NCBI RefSeq assembly: GCF_000425305.1 | Contig: NZ_AUDE01000006.1 | Span: 124,001-188,000, forward strand | Direction of reading: 5' to 3' | Origin: Psychroserpens burtonensis DSM 12212 | Lineage (GTDB): Bacteria > Bacteroidota > Bacteroidia > Flavobacteriales > Flavobacteriaceae | Length of the DNA: 64,000 bases | Part shown: positions 45,409 to 54,643 of the stretch, piece by piece | Numbering within the stretch: position 1 is the first letter of the stretch | How the letters are laid out: each line of letters opens with the position of its first letter | The notes under the pieces: model-generated | Seen by the model: the letters and a program-made list of their open reading frames with translations, nothing else | Database searches by the model: none | Told to the model about the DNA's origin: nothing | Position numbers and translations under genes: made by a program

Positions 45409-46646
45409 TGGATAAGTTACACTGCTATTTTTACGATTATTTTGTGTCTATTGGAGTCACTGAGCTATCTGCGACATATTTCAATATGTTATGCTTATTG
45501 TTTATTTTACTGATCATTACCTACATTGCAGATAAACTTACAAGAGTTTTGCTTATTAATTTCTTTGGAAAATTCTCTGAGCGCACTAAAACAAATTTTG
45601 ATGATCTTCTAATAAATCATCGTGCACCGCGAAATATTGCGCACTTGCTCCCTTTATTTTTAACGATAAAGCTATTTCCATTTGTATTCCATGACTTTCC
45701 ACAGTTTGAAACCTATATCATTCTATTTTTAAAGGTGGTTACCATCATACTTACGATTTGGATTATACGCAGTATATTGAAAACTTTTGAATCGTATTTC
45801 AAAACACTACCGAGCCTTAGGGATAAGCCAATTGATAGTTACATACAAGTAGCAATGATGTTTGTTTGGATTGTTGGTATCGCTTCTATTTTAGCCATAT
45901 TAATTGACCTTTCATTCTTAAAATTCTTTACAACTCTTGGTGCTGCATCTGCGATCTTATTATTAATTTTTAAGGATACCATTCTAGGGTTTGTTGCCAG
46001 TATTCAAGTCGCTATTAATGATAGTGTTCGTATTGGAGATTGGATTACTATGGAGAAATATGGAGCAGATGGTGATGTCATTGAAATTAACCTGTCTACT
46101 GTACAAGTGCAGAATTTTGATATGACGATTACAAATATTCCTACATATGCACTTATTTCAGATTCGTTTAAAAATTGGCGTGGGATGACTTCTTCTGGCG
46201 GAAGACGTATAAAACGATCAATCTTACTAAAGGCAAGAAGTGTTAAATATCTAAATGATGAACATATTGAAAAACTCAAAAAAATTCAATTGATAACAAA
46301 CTATCTTATTCGGCAACAAGCAGATATAAGTAAATTTAACGAGAAAAAAAACATAGATAAGTCGGTTATGATTAATGGTCTAAACTTGACAAACCTAGGC
46401 GTATTTAGAAAGTATTTACAGACTTATATTGAGCAAAATTCCGCAGTAAATAAAGAGATGTTTATTATGGTTAGGCAATTAGCTCCAACTTCTCAAGGTT
46501 TACCTCTAGAGATCTATTGCTTTAGTAGTGATAAGCGTTGGGAAAATTATGAATATATCATGAGTGATATATTTGATCATGCACTGGCCGCTGTCACTTA
46601 TTTTGATTTGGAAATCTATGAATTAAATGCTGGGATTGTAGAGTAA
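45408..46646 (+). CDS. MscS-type mechanosensitive channel (YbdG-like)
   Basis: A 412-residue channel protein. About five hydrophobic helices lead to the MscS pore helix and beta domain: LKFFTTLGAASAILLLIFKD, VASIQVAINDSVRIGDWITM, YGADGDVIEINLSTVQVQNF and ITNIPTYALISDSFKNWRGM. The longer cytoplasmic part and the sequence around RRIKRSI match the YbdG branch, which responds to mild osmotic downshock. It follows the DUF3817 gene with no gap. Confidence 0.9.
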   Translation: MDKLHCYFYDYFVSIGVTELSATYFNMLCLLFILLIITYIADKLTRVLLINFFGKFSERTKTNFDDLLINHRAPRNIAHLLPLFLTIKLFPFVFHDFPQFETYIILFLKVVTIILTIWIIRSILKTFESYFKTLPSLRDKPIDSYIQVAMMFVWIVGIASILAILIDLSFLKFFTTLGAASAILLLIFKDTILGFVASIQVAINDSVRIGDWITMEKYGADGDVIEINLSTVQVQNFDMTITNIPTYALISDSFKNWRGMTSSGGRRIKRSILLKARSVKYLNDEHIEKLKKIQLITNYLIRQQADISKFNEKKNIDKSVMINGLNLTNLGVFRKYLQTYIEQNSAVNKEMFIMVRQLAPTSQGLPLEIYCFSSDKRWENYEYIMSDIFDHALAAVTYFDLEIYELNAGIVE

Positions 46647-46655
46647 TTGTTAATC

Positions 46656-47039
46656 CTATAACCTGTCTTTCACAAATTCAATTTCGGTTTTTCCATGAGG
46701 TACAGGTTTACCATCGTCACCGAGGTTAACCATAATAATATGGTCTACCGTAAGTATCGTTTCACGAGTCATTTTGTTACGTACTTCACATTTCAGCGTT
46801 AATGAAGATCTTCCAAATTTGAGTACCTCAATACCTATTTCAATAATATCCCCTTGTGTTGCTGAGGCCATAAAATTAATTTCAGATATATACTTCGTTA
46901 CTACCTTAGAATTCTCTAACTGAATAACAGTATACAAAGCAGCTTCTTCATCAATCCATGCCAAGAGTTGCCCTCCAAATAGTGTTTGGTTGGGATTTAA
47001 ATCTTCGGGCTTTACCCATTTTCGTGTATGAAATCTCAT
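46656..47039 (-). CDS. acyl-CoA thioesterase (hotdog fold)
   Basis: A 127-residue thioesterase of the YciA/BFIT type. The hotdog signature is clear: NPNQTLFGGQLLAWIDEEAA with the catalytic Asp in WIDE, KYISEINFMASATQGDIIEI and GRSSLTLKCEVRN. It hydrolyses acyl-CoA to free acid and CoA. Convergent with the channel gene, only nine bases apart. Confidence 0.9.
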   Translation of the reverse strand: MRFHTRKWVKPEDLNPNQTLFGGQLLAWIDEEAALYTVIQLENSKVVTKYISEINFMASATQGDIIEIGIEVLKFGRSSLTLKCEVRNKMTRETILTVDHIIMVNLGDDGKPVPHGKTEIEFVKDRL

Positions 47040-47348
47040 CGTTATTAATAGTTTTTAAGGTGTCTAACTGTGCGTACTCATATTCTTAGAATAAAAAATA
47101 AAACATATTGATTAACATGCTATAAATTAATTCATTTGCGATTTATTTTAAATTGAATGATCATTACAAAACATTAATTTAGATATAAAATCCTACTTAA
47201 AAATACTGCTTTCTCTTTTCAAATTAACGCGAAACCAATTGGTAAATCCTATTAAGATATATCATTTGTTAATAAGACCGTTGACAAGATATAAATGACA
47301 AAATAAATCATTATAACTTTATGATTATTTTTAATAAAAATTAAGGCT
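47040..47348. other. gene-free intergenic region
   Basis: About 310 AT-rich bases between divergently placed genes; it must hold promoters for both, but no clear TAnnTTTG match was found (TAACTTTA at about 47318 is closest on the plus strand). Nothing else seen. Confidence 0.4.
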
Positions 47349-47762
47349 ATGAATGATCGATCTACAAATTTAAAATCTATTCGACCTGTAATTGAAACAG
47401 CTCAGGTTAATGATAATATGAGTACTGATGAATGCTTTCAAAATGGAACATTACGACCAATCATCAAACTGCAAAATCACTTACTAATTGTAGTGTTTCA
47501 AAACTATATTTCTAAGCGTAAAAATGTATTTTATGATCTCTCTATTCCTAAGCAATTAGCATACATAAATAATACAATACAAAAAGACATAAAGTTTAGA
47601 AATTCTATAAAAGGTATGATTATAGGTCAATTTACAATTGAAGAATATGCCATTTATATCGAAAATTCTTCAGCACTAAATAAACGCATGATGAATATCG
47701 TAAAAGAACGCTTAGTAAACAACATACAATTATTTCAACAACCGCTTTCTACAGCTATATGA
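47349..47762 (+). CDS. conserved flavobacterial hypothetical protein
   Basis: A 137-residue cytoplasmic protein with no signal or membrane segment. The stretch MSTDECFQNGTLRPIIKLQN followed by LIVVFQNYI resembles a small family widespread in flavobacteria that databases often mislabel as glyoxalase; no glyoxalase metal motif is visible. It overlaps the GreA-like gene by four bases, so the two proteins are probably made together. Confidence 0.72.
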   Translation: MNDRSTNLKSIRPVIETAQVNDNMSTDECFQNGTLRPIIKLQNHLLIVVFQNYISKRKNVFYDLSIPKQLAYINNTIQKDIKFRNSIKGMIIGQFTIEEYAIYIENSSALNKRMMNIVKERLVNNIQLFQQPLSTAI

Positions 47763-48205
47763 GTTCAATAAAATCGCAACTTCTAGAAGTTTGTTTTACA
47801 CATGTAAATAAACGCATTGCTAATTACAAGAACGAATTAGAAACCATAAAAGATTCTATTGAGAATAATGATAAAGGTGATGAGGAAAATGATTCTGGGA
47901 ATGGAAAACTTTTTAATGACTTAGAGAAAAACATAGAATATCTGGGTGATGCGTCTAAAATGTTGGATACACTTAAAACAATTAACTCTAAAGCTATTCA
48001 TCAAAATGCTATTTTAGGTAGTTTAATAACTACAGATATTTCAAAATTTTATTTAGCCGTAAGCATCGGTAAAATTGAAATCGATAACGAGAATTATTTT
48101 ATAATATCTAAGTCATCTCCTATTGGTGAATTACTATTAAATAAAACAGTTGGTGAAAGCATTACCTTTAATAACACAACTTATAATATAAAAGAAATTA
48201 GATAA
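47759..48205 (+). CDS. GreA/GreB-like C-terminal domain protein
   Basis: A 148-residue protein. The N-terminal half is a helical, charged hairpin (VNKRIANYKNELETIKDSIE ... EKNIEYLGDASKM); the C-terminal part has the GreA/GreB FKBP-like fold motif SPIGELLLNKTVGESITFNN. It is shorter and more divergent than housekeeping GreA and lacks an obvious acidic finger tip in the usual context (a DKGDEENDSG run is nearby). It may bind the RNA polymerase secondary channel. Overlaps its upstream partner and is convergent with the DUF2461 gene (8-base overlap). Confidence 0.78.
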   Translation: MSSIKSQLLEVCFTHVNKRIANYKNELETIKDSIENNDKGDEENDSGNGKLFNDLEKNIEYLGDASKMLDTLKTINSKAIHQNAILGSLITTDISKFYLAVSIGKIEIDNENYFIISKSSPIGELLLNKTVGESITFNNTTYNIKEIR

Positions 48206-48878
48206 TGGACTCACCATTTAAATTTGTGTTCAATACATCACTCATATAATTAAAAAATGGCCTTATGGCATCGAATGATGCATTGACGTCCTCAATAAAG
48301 CCGTCACTTATAACTTCTTTATCTGTATAGTACTTTGTGAAAATGAATTGCTTCTTTTTAATTAAATCAATTGCAGGATGTTCTTTGTCAAAATCACGAG
48401 GTGCGGTCTTTAATTCGTCACCAACAAAATTTCCCCAAACAGATTTGAATTTATTGTCTTTAATGATAGTTCTAATCTCTTCATCATCTTGTTCAAACTC
48501 ACGACGAATTCTGAGTAAATCTTCCTTGTTAGGTTGCCAAAAACCTGTAGCTATAAATGATTTATTATTTGGCTGAATATGAACGTAATACCCTCCTCTA
48601 AGGTCTGGTTTTTTTCTATTGAAAGATCCACCAAAATGGGTTTTATAAGGCAATTTATTTTTTGAAAACCTTACATCTCTATATATTCTAAATAGTTTAA
48701 AACCATCTACAACGTCATGTTTATTTAGGTTCTCATAGATAGTCTTGTAGGCTTTTTTTGCTTCTGTTTCTAATACTTTAAACTCTGGCTTATTTTCATT
48801 AAACCAATCTCTGTCATTATTTTTTTCTAATTTTTCAAAAAAGTCAAGAATATCTTTAGAAAATTTTGGTAATGTCAT
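48198..48878 (-). CDS. DUF2461 family protein
   Basis: A 226-residue cytoplasmic protein of the DUF2461 (TIGR02453) family: FLEKLEKNNDRDWFNENKPE-like opening, FRIYRDVRFSKNKLPYKTHF, GGYYVHIQPNNKSFIATGFW, PNKEDLLRIRREFEQDDEEI. Role unknown. Convergent with the GreA-like gene, overlapping by eight bases. A good -7 promoter lies upstream. Confidence 0.92.
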   Translation of the reverse strand: MTLPKFSKDILDFFEKLEKNNDRDWFNENKPEFKVLETEAKKAYKTIYENLNKHDVVDGFKLFRIYRDVRFSKNKLPYKTHFGGSFNRKKPDLRGGYYVHIQPNNKSFIATGFWQPNKEDLLRIRREFEQDDEEIRTIIKDNKFKSVWGNFVGDELKTAPRDFDKEHPAIDLIKKKQFIFTKYYTDKEVISDGFIEDVNASFDAIRPFFNYMSDVLNTNLNGESII

Positions 48879-48904
48879 GTCTGTTTTTTTACAAATTAAA
48901 AGTA

Positions 48905-48912
48905 CAAAAATA
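48905..48912 (-). promoter_or_regulatory. promoter of the DUF2461 gene
   Basis: On the minus strand TATTTTTG, a TAnnTTTG match, 26 bases before the ATG at 48878. A TTG at minus-strand position 48931-48929 lies at roughly -33 spacing. Confidence 0.55.
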
Positions 48913-49106
48913 AGCCCTGAATTCGTGTCAAGGCTTTATCAAATTACCTGCATTTATATTTATTATCATCTGTTTCTCGTCAAGAGCTTTATGTAATCTT
49001 ATAAATCTTTTTGACTTCTATAGTTACTGCCTCAGCCCTATCGGCTAGTTCTTTATATCTCTGTACCTTATGAATGTTATTAGCGCCTTAAATAGAAATA
49101 GATATT

Positions 49107-49991
49107 TTAACTTACCTCCTCTTTATTAATGGATAATTTGTTGTCAAATTGCAAGGTTCTAATTGGGAAAGGTATATTTACGCCTGCCTCGTCATAAGCT
49201 TTCTTAATTTCAATAATTGCCTGTGTCTTAGCTCTTAATTTCTCAAGCAGACTTTCTGCATCTATCCAAAATCTACAAAGGTAGTTTATAGAACTTCCTC
49301 CAAACTCAGTATAATAAAATTCAACATCTTTTGGAGATTCTACTTGGTCAAAAGTTTTAGCGATTGTTTCTTTAGTTAATTGTTCTACCATTTCTAAATT
49401 TGACTCATAGCCTACACCGCATTCTAGAGACACCCTCATTCTCGTAGTTAAAGAATAATTTTTGATTGGATTTTCTAGAATTAATTTATTAGGGAAAATT
49501 ACGATATTATTGTCGGCTTCTTTCAAAATAAAGGTATTAAGATTAATATCCATTACTTCACCTGAAAAACCATTTGTTTCCACCCAATGACCAATTCTTA
49601 TGCGCTTTCTAAAAGATAATACGATACCCGAAACCGTGTTAGATAATGTACCTTGAAGTGAGAGACCTACTGCTAAACCTACAACACCTGCACCAGCGAG
49701 AAGTGAAGTTAAAGCTTGACTTAAATTTAAGATACCCAAAGCTATAAATAAACCAACGGAAACTGTAATCACAGATGCAATTCTCGATACCACCAAACTA
49801 ATAGATTTTTGTTCTACGCGTTTGCTAACTAATTTACCCACTAACTTACTTACATATCTCGCCACAAAAAAAGCAGCGACAAACACTAAAATTGCTAATA
49901 CCAAATTGGGGAGATTTGCTATTATAGCATTAAACCATCCAAAAAGTTTGTCTTTTAAATTTCCAAATGCAATACTAAATTGATCATTCAT
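49107..49991 (-). CDS. small mechanosensitive channel MscS
   Basis: A 294-residue MscS-type channel with three N-terminal helices, the glycine/alanine-rich pore helix (SLLAGAGVVGLAVGLSLQGT), SNTVSGIVLSFRKRIRIGHW, the beta domain VMDINLNTFILKEADNNIVI and FPNKLILENPIKNYS, and a C-terminal alpha/beta domain. It opens under membrane tension to release solutes on osmotic downshock. Length is typical. Second MscS-family gene in the window. Confidence 0.93.
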   Translation of the reverse strand: MNDQFSIAFGNLKDKLFGWFNAIIANLPNLVLAILVFVAAFFVARYVSKLVGKLVSKRVEQKSISLVVSRIASVITVSVGLFIALGILNLSQALTSLLAGAGVVGLAVGLSLQGTLSNTVSGIVLSFRKRIRIGHWVETNGFSGEVMDINLNTFILKEADNNIVIFPNKLILENPIKNYSLTTRMRVSLECGVGYESNLEMVEQLTKETIAKTFDQVESPKDVEFYYTEFGGSSINYLCRFWIDAESLLEKLRAKTQAIIEIKKAYDEAGVNIPFPIRTLQFDNKLSINKEEVS

Positions 49992-50021
49992 ATACTTAAA
50001 CTAATATTTTAAAATTAATGT

Positions 50022-50049
50022 TACCGTAGTTATTAAAATAACCACGGTA
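50022..50049. terminator. hairpin between dps and mscS
   Basis: Dyad TACCGT-A-GTTATT-AA-AATAAC-C-ACGGTA, 13-bp arms with one mismatch. It lies after the broken dps gene and before the mscS gene on the minus strand and is probably a terminator or attenuator, although no long T-run follows. Confidence 0.5.
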
Positions 50050-50138
50050 CGCCACAAATATCTTGATATTTATAGTATACCGTTTGCTCATACCATGAAT
50101 CTTTTGATTCGTTTGGTTTTAATTATTATAAATGTGCT

Positions 50139-50642
50139 TTATGAAACAATCATGTCTTTGTTTAGTTTTTCTGACGTTTGTTTAGTCCAAGCATCGAGCA
50201 TCCAACTTGATTTTTCGAGTTCTCTTATGTATGCTCCTGTTAAACCTATAGTTCCTTCATCTTTGGCTTCAGTCGCCTTTTCAATCACAACACTTAATTG
50301 TTTTAATAAAATACTGTGATCATTAAGAACTTATAGTACCATGTCTCTATCAGATTGTAATGGAGAAACTTCCTTTATTTCAGAAATTTCTAAATAATCA
50401 GATAGTTTACTCATTGGATGATATCGTAACGTTAAAATACGTTCTGCAGTTTCATCAATTTTAGTTCGTACATCAGTGTATAACTCTTCAAACTTATTAT
50501 GAAGATCAAAGAAATTTTCTCCCAAAACATTCCAATGAAAATTTCGTAGTTTTTGGTAATAGATATGGTAGTTTGCTAATAGTGTATTTAATTCTACTAC
50601 AACTGGCATTAACTTTTCGTCTTTCATATTCAAATAATTCAT
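50139..50642 (-). pseudogene. dps: dps gene with premature in-frame stop
   Basis: Ferritin-like DNA-protecting protein. The frame from ATG 50642 gives 103 residues (MPVVVELNTLLANYHIYYQK, NFHWNVLGENFFDLHNKFEE, ending SDRDMVL) to TAA at 50331-50333. The same frame then continues for 63 codons with perfect Dps sequence: VLNDHSILLKQLSVVIEKAT, EAKDEGTIGLTGAYIRELEK, SSWMLDAWTKQTSEKL, ending at TAA 50139-50141. Full length of about 167 codons is normal for Dps. In homologues a Glu is common at this site (MV-E-VLNDH), so one GAA-to-TAA change explains the break. The iron-site residues (FHW, DLHxxFEE) are all in the first part, but the last helix bundle is cut off. Confidence 0.88.
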
Positions 50643-50656
50643 TTGTTAGTTTTTTA

Positions 50657-50674
50657 AGTGTAATTAATTACACT
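50657..50674. promoter_or_regulatory. 18-bp palindrome in dps leader
   Basis: AGTGTAATTAATTACACT is a perfect 18-bp palindrome 15 bases upstream of the dps start. Its size and place suit an operator for a Fur/PerR-type or similar dimeric regulator of dps; the regulator is not identified. Confidence 0.55.
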
Positions 50675-50756
50675 AAATAAACTATGTATTATTTGAGATT
50701 TCACAAGTGATTTAACAGCCTTTAACTTTTTTAAGATTCGATTAGCTTAAATTATG

Positions 50757-51827
50757 TTAAAGCCAACGCTTTTTTCTAAAATAAATTAACATAAAAATAA
50801 AGAGAATAAACATCCCTGTCAATAAGATAAAGTATCCATCATCTGAATTAAGCTCTGGCATATTCTTGAAATTCATTCCGTAGATACCTGCAATAAAAGT
50901 CAACGGTATAAAAATAGTGGCTATAATAGTTAGCACCTTCATAATTTCATTCATCTTATTACTTATGATGGTCATATACATATCCATTAAACTCCAAATC
51001 ATTTCCCGATATAAATCTACAGATTCACTCACTTGAATGATATGGTCGTATAAATCACGTAAATAACTATGTGTTTTTTCTTCAATAAAGGCAAAGTCTG
51101 TCTTTTCCATACGACTAATGACTTCTCGCAATGGATAAATTGAACGTCGCATTTTTAAAACTTCTTGTTTTAATTTCTGAATTTGGCCTGGTGTACGATC
51201 ATCTGCATCTTTAGACTGAAATAGGAAACCTTCTAATTCTTCAACTTTATCACCTAAAACTTCAATGACGGTAAAATAATTATCAACAACTGCATCTAAA
51301 ATAGCATACATTAAATAGTCTGATCCCTGAGAACGAATGCGCCCTTTTGCAGAATTCAAACGTTCACGTAAGTCATCAAACACATCTCCATCTGCTTCTT
51401 GAAACGTTAGCACATAGTTTTCTCCAACAATCAAACTCAAATGTTCATAATGAATCTCGTCATCATTCTTAATAAACAGCATTTTAAAAACTACAAGCAT
51501 GTAGTATTCAAACTCCTCTAATTTTGGTCTCTGACCAGTATTAACAATATCTTCCAAGGTTAAAGGATGTAGTTTATAGTGCAAACCTAGAGTTTCTATA
51601 TCTTTTACATTGTTAAGTCCGTTAATATTAACCCAGGTTACATGATCATTTCCTTCAAAATTAAAAGCATCTTCAACAGAACTAGAATTTAAACTTGTAA
51701 ACTCTTCTTTAGAATAATTTACAATCTCAATATTTGTTATTGTCGATTGTTTTTCACCCCTATATGCTATTGTTCCTGGCGGAAGATTAGATGTTTTGTA
51801 AGACTTTTTTTTCTTTTTTACTTTCAT
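50757..51827 (-). CDS. corA: magnesium/cobalt transporter CorA
   Basis: A 356-residue CorA: large cytoplasmic funnel domain (ITNIEIVNYSKEEFTSLNSS, LHPLTLEDIVNTGQRPKLEE), a long pore helix, and two C-terminal membrane helices with the diagnostic YGMNF motif in the loop between them (FIAGIYGMNFKNMPEL), then a KKRWL end. Pentameric Mg2+ channel. Monocistronic on the minus strand. Confidence 0.95.
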   Translation of the reverse strand: MKVKKKKKSYKTSNLPPGTIAYRGEKQSTITNIEIVNYSKEEFTSLNSSSVEDAFNFEGNDHVTWVNINGLNNVKDIETLGLHYKLHPLTLEDIVNTGQRPKLEEFEYYMLVVFKMLFIKNDDEIHYEHLSLIVGENYVLTFQEADGDVFDDLRERLNSAKGRIRSQGSDYLMYAILDAVVDNYFTVIEVLGDKVEELEGFLFQSKDADDRTPGQIQKLKQEVLKMRRSIYPLREVISRMEKTDFAFIEEKTHSYLRDLYDHIIQVSESVDLYREMIWSLMDMYMTIISNKMNEIMKVLTIIATIFIPLTFIAGIYGMNFKNMPELNSDDGYFILLTGMFILFIFMLIYFRKKRWL

Positions 51828-51966
51828 AAATGCGACACATTGTGATACATATAAATGTATTAAAACTTTTTGGTATAGCAGACACCTATTTGCTAATTAG
51901 TATAGACTATTGAAATCCGATATTTTACACCTCTATTAAAATTACTTTTGAAATATTAATCATTCA

Positions 51967-52001
51967 CTTGCATATTTATTTTTTTTTTACTAATATGCAA
52001 G
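51967..52001. repeat. inverted repeat with T-rich loop
   Basis: CTTGCATATT (51967-51976) and AATATGCAAG (51992-52001) are perfect 10-bp inverted arms around a 15-base loop that is almost all T. The right arm ends 23 bases before the ATG of the 74-residue gene, so the RNA hairpin or the DNA dyad may regulate that gene. Confidence 0.6.
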
Positions 52002-52024
52002 CTTAAGAAAAGAAATACAAATAC

Positions 52025-52249
52025 ATGGGAAGACCTCCAACAAGACCTATAAAATTTAGAGATGGATTTTATTTAGAAATTAGAAATAAAGGTAAAAATA
52101 CTGGAATCAAGCTGCACAGAGACACTAAGGATCAAATGATGCGAACTATTAAAGAATATGAGCATAGTAAAGATGTTCTTATTCTTGGTGAATCTAAAAA
52201 CGGAAAATGGGTTAACAAAACGCCTACTTTACACGTTGTGGAGGATTAA
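52025..52249 (+). CDS. small conserved hypothetical protein
   Basis: A 74-residue basic protein: MGRPPTRPIKFRDGFYLEIR, KNTGIKLHRDTKDQMMRTIK and a C-terminal strand ending PTLHVVED. The MGRPPxRP opening looks like an AT-hook-type DNA contact (RPP/GRP), so a nucleic-acid-associated role is possible but unproved. It has a distinctive inverted repeat upstream and a terminator-like hairpin downstream, so it is a stand-alone unit. Confidence 0.78.
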   Translation: MGRPPTRPIKFRDGFYLEIRNKGKNTGIKLHRDTKDQMMRTIKEYEHSKDVLILGESKNGKWVNKTPTLHVVED

Positions 52250-52271
52250 AATTTTACAAATTTAAGTGTTG

Positions 52272-52324
52272 AAACTCAACTTAGTTTTATATGTTATGTA
52301 TAGGATTTTGTTGAGTTTTTTCAT
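52272..52324 (+). terminator. terminator-like hairpin
   Basis: AAACTCAAC (52272-52280) pairs with GTTGAGTTT (52310-52318) across a 29-base loop, followed by Ts. It lies 23 bases after the small hypothetical gene. Confidence 0.6.
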
Positions 52325-52669
52325 GTTAACTCCTTTTATTTAAACAAAGTATAAAATTCATTTTTTTTTGTTTATTAACAAATACCATAAGCCCTAAGTA
52401 GATAAAGCATGAGTCCAATAAACACAAAATTGAAGTTTCAATTTTAGAGAATAAAGCACGCTATTTGAAAGGATTTCTAATTTGAAAGCAACTAGACAAG
52501 TCTCAATAATTTATTAAGAAATTGAACAACTACCTTAACCTTCTAATACATACCATCTGCAAGATATTCATAACATAATAACAGCTATAGAATTATGTTG
52601 TTATTCATTACCCTATAACTTCACAATAAAATACGTTAAAAAAACCGTTTTTTATTAGTTAGTTTTTTA
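52325..52669. other. gene-free stretch
   Basis: About 345 bases before the 3-prime end of the sugar kinase gene. AT-rich, no gene or clear terminator for the kinase operon apart from a run of Ts and As near 52635-52660. Confidence 0.4.
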
Positions 52670-53530
52670 CTATAAATTCTTAGTATGATACGCGACTAAC
52701 CCTTCAATTGGTCGTCTTTCAAAATTACCAACTATAAACCCGAGTTCTTCTCCAACTTCTTTGATTTCTGTCTCTGAAAAGAATGCAATTGAACCAGCAA
52801 AATGCACAGGAACAGTTTTTATCTCCTCTTTATACTGAAATATCATGTTTTTAACAAATTGTCTAATTCCGTTTTTGATAAGCTTTTTGATGTATTTAGA
52901 ATCCTTATTCAAAAACATGAACTCTGCAAAAGTTGCTAAATATGCGTTAGGATTTGGTTGTTTATAAAGATTATACTTGATATAATCGGCTTCTAAATTG
53001 TATCTATCTTCAAAAGCCACTTTAATATCTTCTGGCATTGAATTATAATAATAGTCTTTGATCAGCTTTTTTCCGTAGTAATTACCAGAAGCATCATCCA
53101 TTAATGTATAACCTAGAGAAATAACACGTTGATGTAATCGTTTACCATCATAATAGCTACAATTAGAACCGGTCCCCATAATGCAAACAACTGCAGCTTC
53201 ATCATCAGTATTAATAGTAGCGCGCACTGCTGCCATAGTATCTTCTTGAACTTCTATGATTGCGTTTAAGAATATAAGCTGTAGTACATTAGCCAACATC
53301 GCTTTTGGTTGTTCTGTACCGCAACCAGCACCATAGAAAAATACATGAGTGACTTGGTTTTTAAGATCCATGAGCTCATCGCTCTTTCTAATAATTTTTT
53401 TAAGCTTTTTCTCCTTTAAAATTGCGGGATTAAGCCCTTTAGTACGTATTTTTTCTTGAAGTTGTACTCCTTTATGATCTACTACAATCCAATCGCATTT
53501 TGTAGAACCACTATCAACTATTAAAATCAT
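52670..53530 (-). CDS. BadF/BadG-family sugar kinase (N-acetylglucosamine kinase-like)
   Basis: A 286-residue ASKHA-fold kinase. Phosphate-1 motif DSGSTKCDWIVV at the N-terminus, MGTGSNCSYYDGKRLHQRVI (phosphate 2 and sugar contact), DDASGNYYGKKLIKDYYY, and HFAGSIAFFSETEIKEV (adenosine motif). Bacteroidetes members are annotated as N-acetylglucosamine or N-acetylmuramic acid kinases. It is the last gene of a minus-strand operon with pfkA and gap (64 bases after gap), so it probably feeds phosphorylated amino sugars to glycolysis. Confidence 0.85.
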   Translation of the reverse strand: MILIVDSGSTKCDWIVVDHKGVQLQEKIRTKGLNPAILKEKKLKKIIRKSDELMDLKNQVTHVFFYGAGCGTEQPKAMLANVLQLIFLNAIIEVQEDTMAAVRATINTDDEAAVVCIMGTGSNCSYYDGKRLHQRVISLGYTLMDDASGNYYGKKLIKDYYYNSMPEDIKVAFEDRYNLEADYIKYNLYKQPNPNAYLATFAEFMFLNKDSKYIKKLIKNGIRQFVKNMIFQYKEEIKTVPVHFAGSIAFFSETEIKEVGEELGFIVGNFERRPIEGLVAYHTKNL

Positions 53531-53593
53531 AAGCTAATTTAAAAACATAAATCCGTAGAATAAAAAACTACACTACGAATTTATAAATGAATC

Positions 53594-54604
<1,011 letters not shown>

Positions 54605-54643
54605 TTATTTATTTCTATTAGTATTTAATTATGTGTACAACTG

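Noticed and set aside
50095-50319. 74-codon open frame on the plus strand
   Set aside because: It lies antisense to the 3-prime half of dps, which reads perfectly on the minus strand past the premature stop.
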